From positions 11,896,472 through 11,960,471 of the forward strand of contig JAUJPP010000001.1 in the NCBI GenBank assembly GCA_030562195.1: 64,000 nt of DNA, read 5' to 3'. Source of the DNA: Nipponacmea schrenckii (Eukaryota > Mollusca > Gastropoda > Lottiidae). The notes under the pieces are model-generated. The model had not been told where the DNA came from. It saw nothing but the letters and a program-made list of their open reading frames with translations, and ran no database searches. The number at the start of each line of letters is the position of its first letter. Position 1 is the stretch's first letter. Shown in pieces: positions 10,213-21,023 of this stretch. The position numbers and the translations under genes are program-made.

Positions 10213-11459
10213 CTAGCGAGGTGCTTCTAGAACGCTCAATGACGGGTCTGGTGCTGGAATCCCTACAGGTGCTCCTAGACTGGCGAGGTGGGCCACTCGT
10301 GGATACCCTTTCATTTTCCTAGGCGTTTCCACCGAGTGACTGTCATCGTCTGTTTTCGGAGTATCTGTGTTAGACCTCTTTCTTTTTGGTTTGGCGTCCT
10401 TGGTTGATGGTGATAGGTTGGTCACATGGATTTTGATTACTTTTATCACCGATGAAATCAAATCATTGAAATCCAGTTCTCCATTGTTTCCAGCTCTTCT
10501 TGTCGCCGCCACCGCAACTAACCTACAACAGAAATCGTAAAAATTACTTTCATCCTTGAATTCGGGTATGAATTTTGGAGTTTGAACCGGAGTGGGTTGG
10601 GGATGTTCGGCCAAGGGCTTGGGGGCAGTGGGCACCGTGATTGCCGACACATGCTGGCGCGCCTCCTGGGGAGATACCTTGTAGGTATGTTGGATCCGTA
10701 TCTCCGCACGTCGAGACAGAAAAAAAAGGACACTGCTCGGAGTTGCTGGAGTGGTTATCACTCCTGCAGTTCACACACCGAACCTTCTTCGACTTGCACA
10801 GCTTAGTGCTGTGCCCCTCACCACACTTTTCACAGCAAACCTTGCTGCGGCAAAACTTCTCCGGGTGACCCAACTTCTGACATTTCTGGCATCTTCTTAC
10901 TTTGGAAATGTAAGGATGGAGCTGGTACCTGGAATAAAGAAGGGGAAGAGGACTGTTAGGTACTTTCCCACTTGCGAAAGTTAGTTGGACAGTCCTAACG
11001 GACTTGCCCTCCCGAGGTCTGTAGAGGTAAAGCCCCTCTACAGAGTGATTGTGGAGTTTAAGGTCCTCCAGCAATTCACCTTCCGTATATTCGGTAGGGA
11101 CGCCGTAGATGACGACCCGTTCCGTCTTGTTGAAGGTGGACAAGGCCGAGTCCACCTTCATTCAACACAGTGCGGTCTGATTACCAGCGTAGACCGCATC
11201 TGCCAGGTGCTCAAAGTTCAAGCGTACATTGCCATTGGCCAGGACTTTAACTTCCGGAAGAGAGACGTATTTCCACTCCTTCCGGATAAAGTCCCCAATG
11301 ACCTTAGCCTGTGTGCTGTTGAAACGTTTGTCCCCCGCTAGGTTTCACTATAACGACGTTGGCATATTCAGGCCGCGCTACCTTGGAGTACCCGGTAGCA
11401 GCGGGCCTACTTGCCATATCGGCATAGCTAACCTTGGTGGAGTTTTGTGCCATGGCCAT
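10213..11459 (-). pseudogene. I-like LINE ORF1 (nucleic-acid-binding, zinc knuckles)
   Basis: Minus-strand ORF1 starting MAMAQNSTKVSYADMA at 11459, the first ATG after a stop-rich leader. The N-terminal 45 residues and the next segment (AKVIGDFIRKEWKYVSLPEVKV) lie in different frames. A third frame from about 11161 has RVVIYGVPTEYTEGELLEDL, an RRM-like fold start, then three CCHC-type knuckles around 10900-10720 (RRCQKCQKLGHPEKFCR, CCEKCGEGHSTKLC, RCVNCRSDNHSSNSEQCP). The C-terminal tail is Pro/Ser-rich and ends near 10213 in another frame. ORF1 proteins of this group coat the RNA and form the RNP with ORF2. At least three frame breaks make this copy inactive. ORF2 follows about 150 bp downstream. 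Confidence 0.88.
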
Positions 11460-11790
11460 TTTAATCTAGAAAAAAGAAAATATGAGTAGTACAAAATAAG
11501 GTAAATATGCAAAGAGCAACGAAGAGAACAACGAAAACGAAACCAGAGAAAGCTTTTGGGTAGGACAGCTTTAATTACTCCGCCAAGTAATTATCGGCCG
11601 CCCAACGAAAAGATTAAAAAAGGATTAAAAAAGAACGAACTCACAGTAATTGGTGTCAAAAGTTAATTGAGAATAACGAGTTATACTTGACAGTAATCCG
11701 CTAATCCAATTTCGCCAATCCGAGAAGGTAGAGAGCTGCTAATTAGGTCTTCACACTAAGGGTGTCAAACTAATTAATTTCGATGCCAAC
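11460..11790 (-). other. LINE 5' leader and junction with PLE fragment
   Basis: Non-coding sequence upstream of ORF1. No promoter motif recognised. The LINE 5' end is not sharply defined but must lie before about 11,790, where PLE coding homology starts. Confidence 0.45.
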
Positions 11791-12282
11791 GGTTTGCTTA
11801 AGAAGTCTTCGAATTTGGTAGGATAATTTTCCATGGAACGGGATGCTGATGCGAATTGTAGGTGATGAGGTTTAGGTTTGGTTGCGTTATTTTGATTATT
11901 CCTGGTTTCTTGGATAATATTTCTGGTGAACTGTTCTGGGTAGCCATTAAGATTGGTGAAAACTTGTTGAAGATGTTCAATTTCATTCTCTAGGTTGTTG
12001 GGATCACATACATTGATAGCACGTTGGATCAGGGTTGAAACAATACCTTTCTTGACTTGGCATGGGTGGTTGGAGTTGAAGTGTAGGTATTGGTCAGTAT
12101 GGGTGGGCTTCCTTTAAACACTGGTGGTTAGTGAGTTACCTGATCTTTCAACTTGCAAATCTAAAAAGGGAAGTTTGCTGTCAGTTTCGGTTTCCATTGT
12201 AAATTTAATACGATTCTCTTGATTGTTGAGATGGTTAAGAAGTTGTCGACCAAAGATATACTTGGTGCCAATGGCAAGCTTC
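11791..12282 (-). pseudogene. Penelope-like element RT thumb fragment (inverted relative to 12.28 kb)
   Basis: Minus-strand peptides across several frames match the end of PLE reverse transcriptase. They read LNNQENRIKFTMETETDSKLPFLDL (the 'I-FT-E-E-DG-LPFLD' block), then V-RSGNSLTTSV, PSQ-RYCFNPD, and IEHLQQVFTNLNGYPEQFTRNII. In intact elements this region precedes the linker to the GIY-YIG domain. Here the linker/GIY-YIG part is found immediately adjacent on the opposite strand, so an inversion or a chance head-to-head insertion joined them at about 12,282. Stops and shifts make it non-functional. Confidence 0.75.
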
Positions 12283-12391
12283 AACCCACCACCCCTCCCA
12301 TCACCGAAAGGGTGCGTTTACAAAATAACATGCTCATGTGAACAGGAATATATTGGAGAAACAAGAAGACCACTAAACCTAAGAATACAAG
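12283..12391 (+). pseudogene. PLE GIY-YIG endonuclease, N-terminal half (interrupted)
   Basis: The plus strand reads KGCVYKITCSCEQEYIGETR followed by RPLNLRI: a GIY-YIG nuclease start with the VYKI strand, the CxC zinc-ligand pair typical of PLE nucleases, and the YIGET active-site strand with the conserved Arg. The frame is cut after about 36 residues by the foldback minisatellite at 12,392. The downstream half resumes at about 15,231. Confidence 0.85.
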
Positions 12392-15230
12392 GGGTGTGTA
12401 CAAAACGAAGACCCAAAGACCTAAAAAAAGAAGACCCCACCAGGTAAAAAACGAAGACCTAAAAAAGGAAGACCCCACCAAGTAAAAAACGAAGACCCTG
12501 TGAAAAAATCCAACAAGGCATCGGAATATTCCATTGAAATTTTACTCGAAGGTTAAGCATGTCAATACGCCAATTTCCCCAGAAAATGAGCAAAATCCAT
12601 CACCCCCTCCCTTCCCTACAGGGTGAAACATAAATACGGACGTAAAAAAGAAGGTATAAAAGGAAGACCCCACCAAGTAAAAAACGAAGACCCTGTGAAA
12701 AAATCCGACAAGGCATAGGAATATTCAATTGAAATTTTACTCCAAGGTTAAGCATGTCAATACGCCAATTTCCCCAGAAAATGAGCAAAATCCATCACCC
12801 CCTCCCTTCCCTACAGGGTGAAACATAAATACGGACGTAAAAAAGAAGGTATAAAAGGAAGACCCCACCAAGTAAAAAACGAAGACCCTGTGAAAAAATC
12901 CAACAAGGGATAGGAATATTCAATTGAAATTTTACTCCAAGGTTAAGCATGTCAATACGCCAATTTTCCCCCGAAAATGAGCAAAATCCATCACCCCCCC
13001 CCTTCCCTACAGGGTGAAACATAAATACGGACGTAAAAAAGAAGGTATAAAAGGAAGACCCCACCAAGTAAAAAACGAAGACCCTGTGAAAAAATCCAAC
13101 AAGGCATAGGAATATTCAATTGAAATTTTACTCCAAGGTTAAGCATGTCAATACGCCAATTTCCCCAGAAAATGAGCAAAATCCATCACCCCTCCCTTCC
13201 CTACAGGGTGAAACATAAATACGGACGTAAAAAAGAAGGTATAAAAGGAAGACCCCACCAGGTAAAAAAGGAAGACCCCACCAGGTAAAAAACGAAGACC
13301 CTGTGAAAAATCCGACAAGGCATAGGAATATTCCACTGAAATTTTACTCCAAGGTTAAGCATGTCAATACGCCAATTTCCCCAGAAAATGAGCAAAATCC
13401 ATCACCCCCTCCCTTCCCTACAGGGTGAAACATAAATACGGACGTAAAAAAGAAGGTATAAAAGGAAGACCCCACCAGGTAAAAAACGAAGACCCTGTGA
13501 AAAAATCTGACAAGGCATAGGAATATTCCATTGAAATTTTACTCGAAGGTTAAGCATGTCAATACGCCAATTTCCCCAGAAAATGAGCAAAATCCATCAC
13601 CCCCTCCCTTCCGTACAGGGTGAAACATAAATACGGACGTAAAAAAGAAGGTATAAAAGGAAGACCCCACCAGGTAAAAAAAGAAGACCCTGTGAAAAAA
13701 TCCGACAAGTCATGGGAATATTCCATTGAAATTTTACTCGAAGGTTAAGCATGTCAATACGCCAATTTTCCAGAAAATGAGCAAAATCCATCACCCCCTC
13801 TCTTCCCTACAGGGTGAAACATAAATACGGACGTAAAAAAGAAGGTATAAAAGGAAGACCCCACCAGGTAAAAAACGAAGACCCTGTGAAAAATCCGACA
13901 AGGCATAGGAATATTCCACTGAAATTTTACTCGAAGGTTAAGCATGTCAATACGCCAATTTCCCCAGAAAATGAGCAAAATCCATCACCCCCTCCCTTCC
14001 CTACAGGGTGAAACATAAATACGGACGTAAAAAAAAGGTATAAAAGGAAGACCCCACCAAGTAAAAAACGAAGACCCTGTGAAAAAATCCGACAAGGCAT
14101 AGGAATATTCCATTGAAATTTTACTCGAAGGTTAAGCATGCCAATACGCCAATTTCCCCAGAAAATGAGCAAAATCCATCACCCCTCCCTTCCCTACAGG
14201 GTGAAACATAAATACGGACGTAAAAAAGAAGGTATAAAAGGAAGACCCCACCAGGTAAAAAACGAAGACCCTGTGAAAAAATCCGACAAGACATAGGAAT
14301 ATTCCATTGAAATTTTACTCGAAGGTTAAGCATGTCAATACGCCAATTTCCCCAGAAAATGAGCAAAATCCATCACCCCCTCCATTCCCTACAGGGTGAA
14401 ACATAAATACGGGCGTAAAAAAGAAGGTATAAAAGGAAGACCCCACTAGGTAAAAAACGAAGACCCTGTGAAAAAATCCAACAAGGCATAGGAATTTTCC
14501 ATTGAAATTTTACTCGAAGGTTAAGCATGTCAATACGCCAATTTTCGTTTTTTACCTGGTGATGGGAAATTGGCGTATTGACATGCTTAACCTTCGAGTA
14601 AAATTTCAATGGACTATTCCAATCCCTTGTCGGATTTTTTCACAGGGTCTTCGTTTTAAAGAAGGTATAAAAGGAAGACCCCACTAGGTAAAAAACGAAG
14701 ACCCTGTGAAAAAATCCAACAAGGCATAGGAATTTTCCATTGAAATTTTACTCGAAGGTTAAGCATGTCAATACGCCAATTTTCGTTTTTTACCTGGTGA
14801 TGGGAAATTGGCGTATTGACATGCTTAACCTTCGAGTAAAATTTCAATGGACTATTCCAATCCCTTGTCGGATTTTTTCACAGGGTCTTCGTTTTTTACC
14901 TGGTGGGGTCTTCCTTTTATACCTTCTTTTTTACGTCCGTATATATGTTTCACCCTGTAGGGAAGGGAGGGGGTGATGGATTTTGCTCATTTTCTGGCGA
15001 AATTGGCGTATTGACATGCTTAACTTTCGAGTAAAATTTCAATGGAATATTCCTATCCCTTGTCGGATTTTTTTCACAGGGTCTTCGTTTTTTACCTGGT
15101 GGGGTCTTCCTTTTTTAGGTCTTCGTTTTTTACCTGGTGGGGTCTTCCCTTTTTAGGTCTTCGTTTTTTACCTGGTGGGGTCTTCCTTTTTTAGGTCTTA
15201 GGTCTTTGGGTCTTCGTTTTGTACACACCC
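12392..15230. repeat. Foldback-type minisatellite element (about 195-bp monomers, arms in opposite orientation)
   Basis: About ten tandem monomers of roughly 195 bp run from 12.5 to 14.5 kb. Each contains GTGAAACATAAATACGG (positions near 12623, 12820, 13015, 13208, 13427, 13621, 13817, 14008, 14200, 14396). The same monomer then appears reverse-complemented at 14.55-15.2 kb. The outer ends are inverted repeats beginning GGGTGTGTACAAAACGAAGA and followed by small tandem units (AAGACCCCACCAGGTAAAAA). A 238-bp block around the flip point is directly duplicated (about 14,430-14,900). Open frames in the monomers repeat with the array and carry no domain, so they are not genes. The whole structure can fold back on itself and has the look of a foldback transposable element. 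Confidence 0.88.
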
Positions 15231-15464
15231 GAAAACAAGAACATCTACCCCTAGCTCCTACCCAAATGTCTGCAGTTTCAGAACACAAAGAATAACAGGA
15301 AGCACAAAATTAAAACTACCAACATCAAGGCCCTAACTACAAATAAATTGAACAAGAAAAGCAGACAAATGACAGAAGCCATTCACATAAGAAGAACCCA
15401 ACCACAACTTAATAGGGATACAGGAGTCTTCATCTCACATGCCTATGATCCCCTTATCATGTAA
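15231..15464 (+). pseudogene. PLE GIY-YIG endonuclease, C-terminal half
   Basis: In one frame ending at TAA 15462-15464 the plus strand reads RQMTEAIHIRRTQPQLNRD followed by TGVFISHAYDPLIM. This is the conserved end of PLE nucleases: the EAI-IR---P-LNRD-G block with the catalytic-side Glu and Asn, then the terminal HVYDPLL-like sequence. It completes the domain started at 12,283. About 50-60 residues expected between the halves are missing or unrecognisable near the junction, so the interrupted gene would not be restored simply by excision. Confidence 0.85.
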
Positions 15465-15646
15465 TGACTCCCACTTAATTGTCATGCCTAATCAGCTGTC
15501 TTGTGTAATTAAGCTAATTAATGTTTTACTTTCATCAGTAGTTTTCTTCTTAATTAGTTAGGTTTGTTTATATTGTCACCCTTTGAAAGGCTTCACCTGT
15601 TAACTGTTAATTATCACCATGTGCTATATATATTCCCTCTTCTCAG
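15465..15646 (+). other. PLE 3' UTR / pseudo-LTR stretch
   Basis: Sequence following the nuclease stop contains AATTAAGCTAATTAA-type palindromes and a TATATATTCCCTCTTCTC stretch. It runs directly into the 5'-truncated LINE at about 15,647. Confidence 0.5.
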
Positions 15647-18074
15647 TTATTTTCGACGAGCTGAAGAACGCACTGCGTACTAAGAAGGACAGCGCCGCTG
15701 GTGAAGACAACATCAAGTACAGCATGTTAAAGGAGTTACCAATGGAAGCATCTACAGTTCTACTGGAATTATTCAACACATCATGGTATAATGGTACAAT
15801 TCCGGAAAGTTGGAAAACAGCAATGGTCATTCCTCTACCAAAACCGCAAAAGGACAAACATCAATGCAGTTCATACAGGCCTATTTCTCTGACCTCGACT
15901 CTATGTAAAACATTTGAGACGATGGTCAACAATAGACTTCGATACCACTGTGAACTAAATGGTCTCATCGATCCTAACCAAAGCGGCTACAGAGAGAAAC
16001 GGCCAACAATAGATCAAATCGTTCGACTTCAACATGACATTGCTGCCCACCTCGGAAAGAAGAACTACTTCAGTGCAGTATTTCTGGATTTATCCAAAGC
16101 CTTCGATTTAGTATGGGTCGATGGTCTACTTTTCAAACTTAGCAATCTTGGCATCAAGGGGCGTATGTTCCGGTGGATCCAGGACTTTCTAAAGGATCGC
16201 CAGATACAAGTCAACGTCGCCAATTCCATCAGTGAGAAGCACTCACTGGAGAATGGAACCCCCCAAGGATCTGTTATCAGCCCTACCTTATTCAGCATCA
16301 TGATCAACGATCTCTCTCGGGACTATGTGCATAGTAAGGACCGATCGGTTAGCACGGCCTTATATGCAGATGATAGTTCCTTGTGGACAGGTCACAATAA
16401 CCTCAACACTGTGAAAAGTCGCATGCAAACTGCTTTGAACCAAGTTGCCAAATGGGCAAACGACTGGGGCTTCATTATTTCGGAAGCTAAAACCGTCGGG
16501 ATGCTCTGCAGCAGGCGCACGGATCACAACAGTATTGACCTAAGATTGAATGGTGTGAAAATTAGGCAAGAGAAAACAGTAAAGTTCCTTGGCATGTACT
16601 TTGACCATAAGCTTAGTTGGAATAGCCACATCGACTATATCTGTAATCGTACAACAAAAATCTTAAATGTTATGCGTTATGTTTCAGGTACCACATGGGG
16701 AGCAGACAGAGAAGCCTTAATGATGATGTACAGGTCACTGATTCGCTCAGTTATAGATTATGGTTGCATCGTCTATGGTACAGCCTGTAATACTACACTG
16801 AAGAAACTGGACGTTCTACAGATGAAAGCTATACGTATTGCCACCAGGGCAGCAATCGGTACAAAGAATGAGGCACTGCTTCAGGAGGTGGGAGAGAAAC
16901 CCCTTTCTCTTCGGAGGGAGGAACTCTCTCTCAGATTCTGGGGTAAACTTCAGTATTTGTCCGAAAGCTGTCCAACGTATTCCAGCATCAGAAGATTCAC
17001 TCGTGTCGGAAAGAACCAGATAAATCGGAGTATCTCCTATGGTCAAGCAACTACTGATCTCTTGAGAGAGCACCAATCGATCAAGTTAGCATCAGCCAAC
17101 GACACCTATCAGATACTCCTTTTTGGAAGGTTACCAACCCGATAGTCAACACCGAGCTGACCCAGTCCACCAACAAGCACGTGAACCCAGTGGCAGCAAG
17201 AGCGCAAGCTCTTGACCTCATCGACTCCAAGTTCGCCGACCATTTGAAGATCTATACTGATGGCTCCAAGAGTAGCACAGCTACTGGTTACGGTTTGTGT
17301 ATTCCGGAGAAAGGCATCAGACTTGCCAAACGGATACCCCCACACTGCTCAGTGTTCACTGCAGAACTACTAGCTATCAGGGACGCCATAGCATGGCTAT
17401 CCCTCAACTATACGGAACCTGCCGTAATCCTGTCTGACTCACTAAGTAGCCTTCAGTCTATTTCTAACAATTTTTCTAATTGTAGGTCAGAAGTTTTAAC
17501 GAACATCCGAAGTATGATTCACGACTACCAAACCAACAACAACCACCAGATCGAACTATCATGGATCCCGTCGCACGTCTTCATCCCTGGAAACGAACAA
17601 GCTGACCGTGTTGCCAAGGACAGTTTGGGTCTGGAGAACATCGAGCCTGTAAAATTCTCGTATGAAGAATTTTGCAGTCTCGTGTCCTCTAAGATCAACC
17701 AGAAATGGGACGACATGCTAAGGAACCTCAACACCGATAGATACCAGATCGATCCGAAGATACCAAACCAAACCAAAATTAACCATCCTTCTGTAGCCAT
17801 CTGCAAACTGGTAACCAGACTACGCACCAACCATGTCATGCGAGACCATCAGTTCAATGCCATTAAATGCCGATGCGGACACGTTGCCACCAGGAGGCAT
17901 CTTCTCATTCAATGCACCGAATTGAAACCATCTCGTAAGACATTGACGGACTACCTGGAAACCAACGGCATACCAATCACCATACAGAATATTTTGGCTC
18001 CACCCACGGACCACTGGTACAAAATAATTGAACTCATCTACCAATTTATTACCACATCTGTTTTAAACAGATAA
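15647..18074 (+). pseudogene. I-like LINE ORF2, 5'-truncated second copy (RT intact, one frameshift before RNase H)
   Basis: Plus-strand copy of the same family as 6.3-10.1 kb. It starts abruptly inside ORF2 at DELKNALRTKKDSAAGEDNI, the usual 5' truncation of LINE insertion. RT motifs are intact: SSYRPISLTS, FLDLSKAFD, GTPQGSVISPTLF and YADDSSLW (YADD at 16362-16373), then KFLGM and the thumb. A missing C near 17,083 (CACCAATCG where the other copy has CACCAACTCG) shifts the frame and ends the RT frame at 17,145. RNase H continues in the next frame from 17,181 with IYTDGSKSS, FTAELLAIRDA, LSDSLSSL and GNEQADRVAK. The terminal knuckle is CRCGHVATRRHLLIQC, and the stop is at 18,072-18,074. The first two blocks before RT (endonuclease, ORF1) are absent. 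Confidence 0.92.
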
Positions 18075-18150
18075 CCTAAGTTTCTTTTAAAATTTATATA
18101 ATCAATTTTCAAAACAAGTTTCATAGCAGAAACAAAAGAGAACATCTTAT

Positions 18151-18181
<31 letters not shown>

Positions 18182-18321
18182 GTGAAAGCTTTTTTCTCTT
18201 CTTCTCTCCTTTCTCACGTCTCCTTTTCTTCTTTCTTTTAGGTCTTCAACTCTTCCAAGCACAGACAGATAATCAAACCAAACCAAACCAAACCAAACCA
18301 ACAACCACCAACAACAACCAC
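18075..18321 (+). other. LINE 3' UTR with poly-T, pyrimidine-rich insert and (AACCA)n tail
   Basis: After the stop come a run of about 30 T (18,151-18,181) and a 90-bp CT-rich stretch absent from the other copy. The tail AACCAAACCAAACCAAACC follows at about 18,277-18,298, then ACAACCACC repeats. The shared leader block begins immediately after. Confidence 0.75.
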
Positions 18322-18690
18322 CATGATCATAACGAGTTTTGGAAGAATGTAGAAGACTGAATCACTCACGCCACACTATCCAGGGCCGAGTTTCACCGCC
18401 ATGACATTCGTTCCGACCAGATCGTACGATTTCTCAAACCACCACCAAACCAACAGTTTTCTAAATCATCCAATTGATTCTAAATCCACTACCAACGACC
18501 ACCAGAGTGCAACTACCTAGTTTGCGATATCAGCAATCGCTGGAAGCGAACGTTAACTCGCCATTTACCTACCTACCTACCTAGTTATTTTGTATCATTG
18601 CTTGATAAAGAGGGGAGCATCCTCGTTGAAACGACGCAAATTATTTAATAAAGTAGTTGTTATCCATATAATTGTGTCCTGATAAATATT
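18322..18690 (+). repeat. Leader block, inverted copy of 5790-6138
   Basis: Matches the minus-strand block at 5.79-6.14 kb in order and orientation relative to the LINE tail, about 85% identical by eye. It ends at the same point (GTGTCCTGATAAATATT). Beyond that the two flanks are unrelated. Confidence 0.7.
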
Positions 18691-18958
18691 TAGATATGAA
18701 GAGATTGTTTCGTGGGATAATTTTCTGTGGTAATTACTTTTAGCTCGAGAGCTTTAGAAGAAAAACGTGCCAGTTTTTTTATTTGTTTCAGTTTTTCAGT
18801 AACTATTGAATCAAGATGATTCACAAGAGTAAATGAAATATTTTTGGCCCAACTACGATTGGTTTTAGAAATAACTGAAATGATCAATCTATTTCGCATT
18901 GCTGGTTTAATAAAGTTATCAAGCTCTAGTAATTTGTAATATCTGCGGGTATGTTTGG
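18691..18958 (-). other. Unrecognised minus-strand open stretch
   Basis: A continuous minus-strand frame reads RRYYKLLELDNFIKPAMRNR and continues with ISVISKTNRSWAKNISF and KQIKKLARFSSKALELK. It is basic and helical. It could be the N-terminal region of a PLE, which is variable, but I cannot assign it. Confidence 0.3.
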
Positions 18959-19066
18959 CTCTAAGTAAAGGATAGAGACCGAAAACTGTCTATTATGTTA
19001 GAGAGAGGACAGTTAGTGATCTCTCTAACATAATAGACAGTTTGAGGACTCTATCTTACTTAAATA
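18959..19066. repeat. Imperfect 100-bp hairpin
   Basis: AACTGTCTATTATGTTAGAGAG and its exact reverse complement flank a ~15-nt loop, centred near 19,014. Weaker pairing extends the arms (GATAGAGACC... / ...GGACTCTATC) to about 45 bp each. There is no flanking duplication that I can identify. Confidence 0.8.
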
Positions 19067-21023
19067 ATAGCTCTACAAACTAATTGTAATCAACACAACT
19101 CATTGATTGATTGATAGTTATGTGGGATCAGATTGTGATTTAGACTGTGGCAAATATACTCTGCAGGTATAATGGATAAAATTTAGTATGAACAATCCAA
19201 TTTTCAAATACGGAGAGCCCTTTTTTTTTCATCTGATGATAATAAAGTAAGAGCAAAAAAAAAAGTTGAAAATAAGGATATATATCGAATTCTAATGCCA
19301 CAACAATTAGGTTTAAGAAAACTGACATAGATGCGATTGTTAACAAAGGACTGTCAGAAAAAAACAGAATCAAAATCACGCTGTATTCCACTTTATCACA
19401 TGGGCATGTTGTAAAATAAAACTGAATATATAATTGAATTGCTTTGTCAGTGAAAAGATAGAAACAACTATATTTTACTAGGATAACAACTTAAAAATAA
19501 TGGACACTTTTTTAAAAATAATGGACATTTAGTGAACAATTTTCATGAAATAGTGGACAGTTAGTGAGTAGTTCAAATAACACTCATACATTCTACTAGA
19601 GAATGGATAAATACAACAAAGGATGACGTCATAGTTGTTATTTAACTTGGGTTTTCATAGTAATATCTGATAGAACAATTTGATGAAGGTCTAAGGAAGA
19701 TTCAACATTTTGGCTTACTTTATGATTTTTTTGTTTACTGGAGTTTCACTGATGATGCCGATGTTACTGCCGATGATTTTGGCCAGGCCTGTGCAAATTA
19801 TGGTTTACTTGATACTGAAAAGAGAATTGTGACTGAAAGATGGCAGAGAGGGTAGTTATAGTAGTATTGGTGGAGAATACAGATATCCAAAAGCTAAGTT
19901 AGGTGGTAATAAGAATTTTGCCACGACCAGAAGAATTACTTGTTTACAGGTTAATTCAAAATATCCGAGTCCTTATAGACGAATGCAGAATGAGCGTGAA
20001 TGGTGTAGAAAAAACTGTTGGAGATATCGAAATAACTTTCTGTCGGGGAAGTCTTAGTTTCACCAAATTTGTAGGTCCATATAGTATTCGTAAGTAATGT
20101 TTTATCCCCCAACTCAGTTGAAAATATACGTATCATTAAGTCATTAAGTTATATAGAAAGAGACATCTGAAGGAAATTAAGCTACAATTAAACATTTATA
20201 TGACCAGAAACGAGTACTTGATAATCAAGTTTCAACAATTTTTTGAGAGAGTAAAAATTTATTTCAATGCATTCTATATTTTAAAAGTGAATAAGAATAA
20301 CATTCTTAAAGTGTTCAAACTACAGTTAATCATATAATAGTATGGCTCTGATAGAAATAGGTTTTTTTTAAATAAAAGAATACGTTGAAAAGAAATATAG
20401 CCCATATATACCTCATTGAAATTTCCTAGTTCCTAGCCTTAGAAATGTAATTTTCTCATGTTGCGTTGAGGATAAATGAACACCGGTTTATTTTTTATAA
20501 TTCATAATTGGCGTGGGTTTATAACGGAAGGTTATCAAACATGCTCATTAGCAAAGCATTCTGTGTATGATCTCTTCTTCTTAAAGTAAGACGATCTCTT
20601 GTGAGATCATTAAAGCCTATCTTCCACGTTATTTCCATACATTTTTGATTATTGGGAGTGAGTGACTGCACTGTTGATTAGCTATTTAATCTGTAGAAGC
20701 GACATCTGAGTATATGAAACGAATGTAACTTCATTGACTCTTATAAACGTGATTGCTTTCACTCTTCAAGGATTGTAGTTAGAATTGGAGAATAACAATA
20801 AAAATTGCCAGTGAGGAAATTATTTAGTCAATTGGTGGTTTATAGTACTTTATAGCAAAAATGTGAGAACCAATTGGACCATTTTTATATTTTGATCCTT
20901 GTTTCGGTGAAATCTTTACAGCGTTACCGGAACATCAACTTATAAAGATTTTTTGAATCAGATTTTAAATTTTAGGTACTGTTTTTTCCATCTCGGTGAA
21001 AGAATATTCAGCATTCTAAAACT
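19067..21023. other. Non-coding, upstream of receptor gene
   Basis: AT-rich. Around 19,700-20,090 fragments of open frame occur (for example FVYWSFTDDADVTADDFGQ on the plus strand), with frame changes and no recognised domain; this may be a decayed exon. Nothing else is supported. Confidence 0.4.

Noticed and set aside
10582..11489. Plus-strand open frames over 10.6-11.5 kb
   Set aside because: They are antisense shadows of LINE ORF1, whose zinc knuckles are on the minus strand.
12281..14976. Many open frames of 60-90 codons, both strands, in the 12.4-15.2 kb array
   Set aside because: They repeat with the 195-bp monomer and have no domain; they are by-products of the tandem repeat.
12392..15230. 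CRISPR-like regular spacing
   Set aside because: Monomers are about 195 bp with no unique spacers, and the setting is eukaryotic.
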